A stretch of DNA of 5,726 nt, from NCBI GenBank assembly GCA_964623915.1, contig CAZUVQ010000101.1, positions 1 to 5,726 of the forward strand. Direction: 5' to 3'. Below, in pieces: positions 3,610 through 5,726 of the stretch; the first letter of the stretch is position 1, and each line of letters starts with the position of its first letter. The translations under genes and the position numbers were made by a program. This stretch comes from CAZUVQ01 sp964623915. Its GTDB lineage: Bacteria > Bacillota > Clostridia > UMGS1883 > UMGS1540. Below the pieces are notes generated by a model. The model was not told the origin of the DNA. It worked only from the letters and a program-made list of their open reading frames with translations, and made no database searches.

Positions 3610-5726
3610 ATGATGAGTATAATAAAACGTAACATTTCGCTACTCATAGTAATTATATTGGTAGCAGGTTTAATCTTTATGCCGGATGTAGCTCTGGCTT
3701 CTTTCTCTTTTACAATTCCTGTAAAGGTTCCCTTTAATTCTTTAAGTTTGCCGATGGGGTGGTTTAGCACAGAGGTAAACACAACACCACCCATTACACC
3801 AATTTCATGGTCTTGCGTTGATAAGGGAGGAGATGATTTGCCTTATTTACTTCCCCATAACGGAAGCGGATATATGTTAAAAGCCAATTCATATGATAGT
3901 GAGGATGGTTCGCAGGCAAGATTTAATATGAATTCAAATCTTGTGCTATCGGCATACGGTTCGTACGCGTTTTCGTTTTATTTATATATTGGTCCTTCGG
4001 ATTATGGATATTTTGACACAATTACGCCCCAAATTTCTACGGATGACGGGAATACTTGGTCTGACTTGGATGCTCCTGTTTTCAACGAACAGTCTGAAAA
4101 CCCGAATCAATGGAAAAAGTATACATATAACCTTGACAGCTACAAAGGGTCAAATGTACGGTTAGGTTTATTGGCAACCTCTGATTGGGGGTATAATATA
4201 TATGTGGACGATATTGAGATTTCTGAAATAATAACCGTACCGCCGGCCCCGTCAGATGTAACAGCTATAACCGGAAATGAATGTGCAACTATAAGCTTTA
4301 CACAACACTATAACGGTGGAATTGAAATTACAGGATATACTGTAGTACCCTACATTGACGGGGTGCCGCAAAATTCACTGGCTGCTGAAGGCTCCGGCAG
4401 CCCCATTACAGTAAACGGCCTTACAGGTGGTATAACATATACCTTTAGGGTTTATGCCACAAATAAAATGGGTAACAGTGAAGAATCTTTGCCGTCAAAT
4501 GAAATAATACCTCTGAAAATCGGCCCTAAATGGGCGGCTGGTTATCCCAAAACAGGTACGATAGGAACAGCCTTTGCGGAGGTTCTTGTTAAATCCGATT
4601 CAGCAGGTACAGTATATTATGCAGTTTTACCCAATGATGCGCCAATACCGTCGGTAACAGAGATAATAGACGAAAATATTGTTGGTTCACTTATTAATGG
4701 AAGCACAGATATGGCAGCAGATACAGAATTATTTATAAAATGTGAAGGTTTATCTGAAAATACTGATTATGATATTTATGTTGTTGCGAAAGATTATGCT
4801 TTGCCTCCAGTTGCTCAGGAAACCGTTATAAAGCTTGAAGTTAGAACACTTTGGGATGTACAAAGCCCCAAAATCACTAAACAACCAGAAGGTAAAACGT
4901 TAAATGCAGGGGAGACGGCTTTATTGTCAATACAGGCAACCGGTTCCGGTGCGCTGTCATATCAGTGGTATAAAAATTCAAAGCCGGACACGGATGGAAT
5001 GGAATTAATAGAAGGCGCTAACAGCAGTACATATAATGCCCCAACCGGTTTTGGCGGAACAACATATTATTTATGCGATATTACAAATACAGATAAAACG
5101 GCAACCGGAATTAAGGCTGCAAGTGTCTTGAGTACGATTGTAGCTGTTACGGTTCGTAAGGCACTGACTGTTTTGGGGATTGTAGTCAATGATAAAGCAT
5201 ATGACGGTACTAAAGCTGCCCAGGTTAATACAGATTTAGTTGTTTTGAACGGAGTTAATGCTGAAGATTCTGTATTTGTTGATATTAATAATGTTACTGC
5301 ATTGTTTATGGATAAAAATGTTGGTTTTGACAAAGAGGTAGCAGTAATGGGTTTTTCATTAACAGGGGAAGATGCCGATAAATACATATTAATACAGCCG
5401 ACAGGCATAAAAGCGGGTATTTCAGCAAAGGCACTGACACCGTCAGCTGTGGCAGAAAATAAGGTGTACGACAATAAGGTAGCGGCAACCGCAACAGTAT
5501 CACTTGACGGTATAGTAGGGGAGGATATCGTAACGGCAACGGGAACAGCGGTGTTTGAGGATGCAAGTGCAGGAATTTCAAAAACTGTTAATGTTACAGA
5601 TATTAAGCTTGGCGGTGATGACAAGGACAATTACGTTCTTTCAACCACTGCTGTTGCAACAACAGCAAATATAGCAGTAAAAGAAACAACAATAACAATG
5701 GCGGACGCAAGCTTTGTGTATGATGG
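3610..5726 (+). CDS. Large secreted multidomain surface protein with YDG repeats (5' part, runs off the window)
   Basis: The frame is open from ATG 3610 to the window edge: 705 full codons with no stop seen. Residues 1-30 are a signal peptide (KR, long hydrophobic core, cleavage after VALA). Residues about 40-206 resemble the MAM-like choice-of-anchor J/cleaved-adhesin fold: SWSCVDKGGD, GSGYML, ISTDDGNTWSDL, WKKYTYNLDSYKG and closing NIYVDDIEI. Residues 211-302 are a fibronectin type III domain (PPAPSDVTAI, GYTVVPYIDG, VNGLTGGITYTFRVYATN). Residues 306-414 form a beta module with GTVYYAVLPNDAP and LSENTDYDIYVVAKD, a pattern common in Firmicute surface proteins. Residues 418-516 are Ig-like (ITKQPEG, SYQWYKN, YYLCDITN). 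Residues 517-606 and 607-691 are YDG-type repeats (KAYDGT, KVYDNK), and a third begins (FVYDG). Such stacks usually act as stalks or binding arms; anchoring (for example SLH repeats) may lie beyond the edge but is not seen. Adhesion or glycan binding is likely; no catalytic motif is visible. Confidence 0.9.
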   Translation, partial: MMSIIKRNISLLIVIILVAGLIFMPDVALASFSFTIPVKVPFNSLSLPMGWFSTEVNTTPPITPISWSCVDKGGDDLPYLLPHNGSGYMLKANSYDSEDGSQARFNMNSNLVLSAYGSYAFSFYLYIGPSDYGYFDTITPQISTDDGNTWSDLDAPVFNEQSENPNQWKKYTYNLDSYKGSNVRLGLLATSDWGYNIYVDDIEISEIITVPPAPSDVTAITGNECATISFTQHYNGGIEITGYTVVPYIDGVPQNSLAAEGSGSPITVNGLTGGITYTFRVYATNKMGNSEESLPSNEIIPLKIGPKWAAGYPKTGTIGTAFAEVLVKSDSAGTVYYAVLPNDAPIPSVTEIIDENIVGSLINGSTDMAADTELFIKCEGLSENTDYDIYVVAKDYALPPVAQETVIKLEVRTLWDVQSPKITKQPEGKTLNAGETALLSIQATGSGALSYQWYKNSKPDTDGMELIEGANSSTYNAPTGFGGTTYYLCDITNTDKTATGIKAASVLSTIVAVTVRKALTVLGIVVNDKAYDGTKAAQVNTDLVVLNGVNAEDSVFVDINNVTALFMDKNVGFDKEVAVMGFSLTGEDADKYILIQPTGIKAGISAKALTPSAVAENKVYDNKVAATATVSLDGIVGEDIVTATGTAVFEDASAGISKTVNVTDIKLGGDDKDNYVLSTTAVATTANIAVKETTITMADASFVYD
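5158..5726 (+). repeat. YDG domain repeats at protein level
   Basis: Two complete repeats and the start of a third each contain a (K)xYD(G/N) motif: Tyr531 (AYDG), Tyr620 (VYDN) and Tyr704 (VYDG), 89 and 84 residues apart. The first two open with KALT and share an ED-x-V segment and a D-K-Y/N-Y-x-L ending (DADKYILIQP, DDKDNYVLST). DNA identity between them is low, so the duplication is old, unlike the fresh repeats in rsgI. The array probably continues beyond the window. Confidence 0.8.

Noticed and set aside
3603..3632. ATG at 3603 as start of the downstream gene
   Set aside because: It is out of frame and reaches TAA after nine codons; the ATG at 3610 opens the long frame with a signal peptide.
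3537..3794. Minus-strand 85-residue frame over the surface-protein start
   Set aside because: It overlaps the promoter, ribosome binding site and signal-peptide region of a well-supported + strand gene and has no recognisable domain.
3941..4165. + strand 74-residue frame inside the surface-protein gene
   Set aside because: It is out of frame with a continuous coding sequence carrying recognisable domains and has no ribosome binding site.
5067..5630. Minus-strand 187-residue frame opposite the YDG repeats
   Set aside because: The Ser/Thr/Val-rich shadow arises from Ala/Thr/Val codons of the + strand repeats; no start signal or domain supports it.

Overview
The window looks like a draft-assembly piece of a low-GC, Gram-positive genome, most likely from the Clostridia. 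The evidence is the strongly AT-rich spacers, AGGAG-type ribosome binding sites, sigma-A promoters, a T-tailed hairpin terminator, and gene families typical of Clostridia and related Firmicutes: a SigI/RsgI pair, a copper-amine-oxidase-N-terminal-like 'stalk' protein and a modular YDG-repeat surface protein. One run of 100 N (2721-2820) shows that the sequence is a scaffold. The species cannot be named from the sequence alone.

Layout, all genes on the + strand. (1) 1-196 is a leader with a sigma-A-like promoter and, closer to the gene, a C-run/CGAA pair that resembles a SigI-type promoter. (2) 197-1159 encodes a secreted, very acidic protein with one stalk domain. (3) 1160-1252 carries a strong extended -10 promoter for sigI, bracketed by a bulged inverted repeat whose right arm covers the sigI ribosome binding site. 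(4) 1253-1939 is sigI. (5) 1936-3237 is rsgI, overlapping sigI by ATGA; it encodes an anti-sigma factor with a cytoplasmic RsgI_N domain, one membrane helix, the conserved Asn-Pro autocleavage region and an Asn/Asp/Lys-rich tail built from 132-bp tandem repeats, within which the assembly gap lies. (6) 3238-3609 holds a clear terminator and a good promoter for the next gene. (7) 3610 to the window end is the start of a large secreted multidomain protein: signal peptide, choice-of-anchor-J/MAM-like domain, FN3, an unnamed beta module, Ig-like domain, then YDG repeats running off the edge.

How the genes may work together: SigI and RsgI form a transmembrane switch in which RsgI holds SigI at the membrane until its extracellular part is processed and the cytoplasmic domain is degraded. 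In cellulolytic clostridia such switches respond to extracellular polysaccharide; in Bacillus they respond to heat and wall stress. Here the RsgI ectodomain ends in a low-complexity repeat tail rather than a recognisable carbohydrate-binding domain, so the signal is unknown. Flanking genes on both sides encode exported proteins, which fits a cell-surface regulon. The SigI-like promoter in front of the stalk-protein gene makes that gene the best local candidate target. The large surface protein has its own sigma-A-type promoter and sits behind a terminator, so it is probably not co-transcribed with sigI-rsgI.

Nothing here amounts to a clearly new system. The most useful leads are the candidate SigI promoter, the inverted repeat around the sigI promoter and ribosome binding site, and the repeat-register explanation of the assembly gap.
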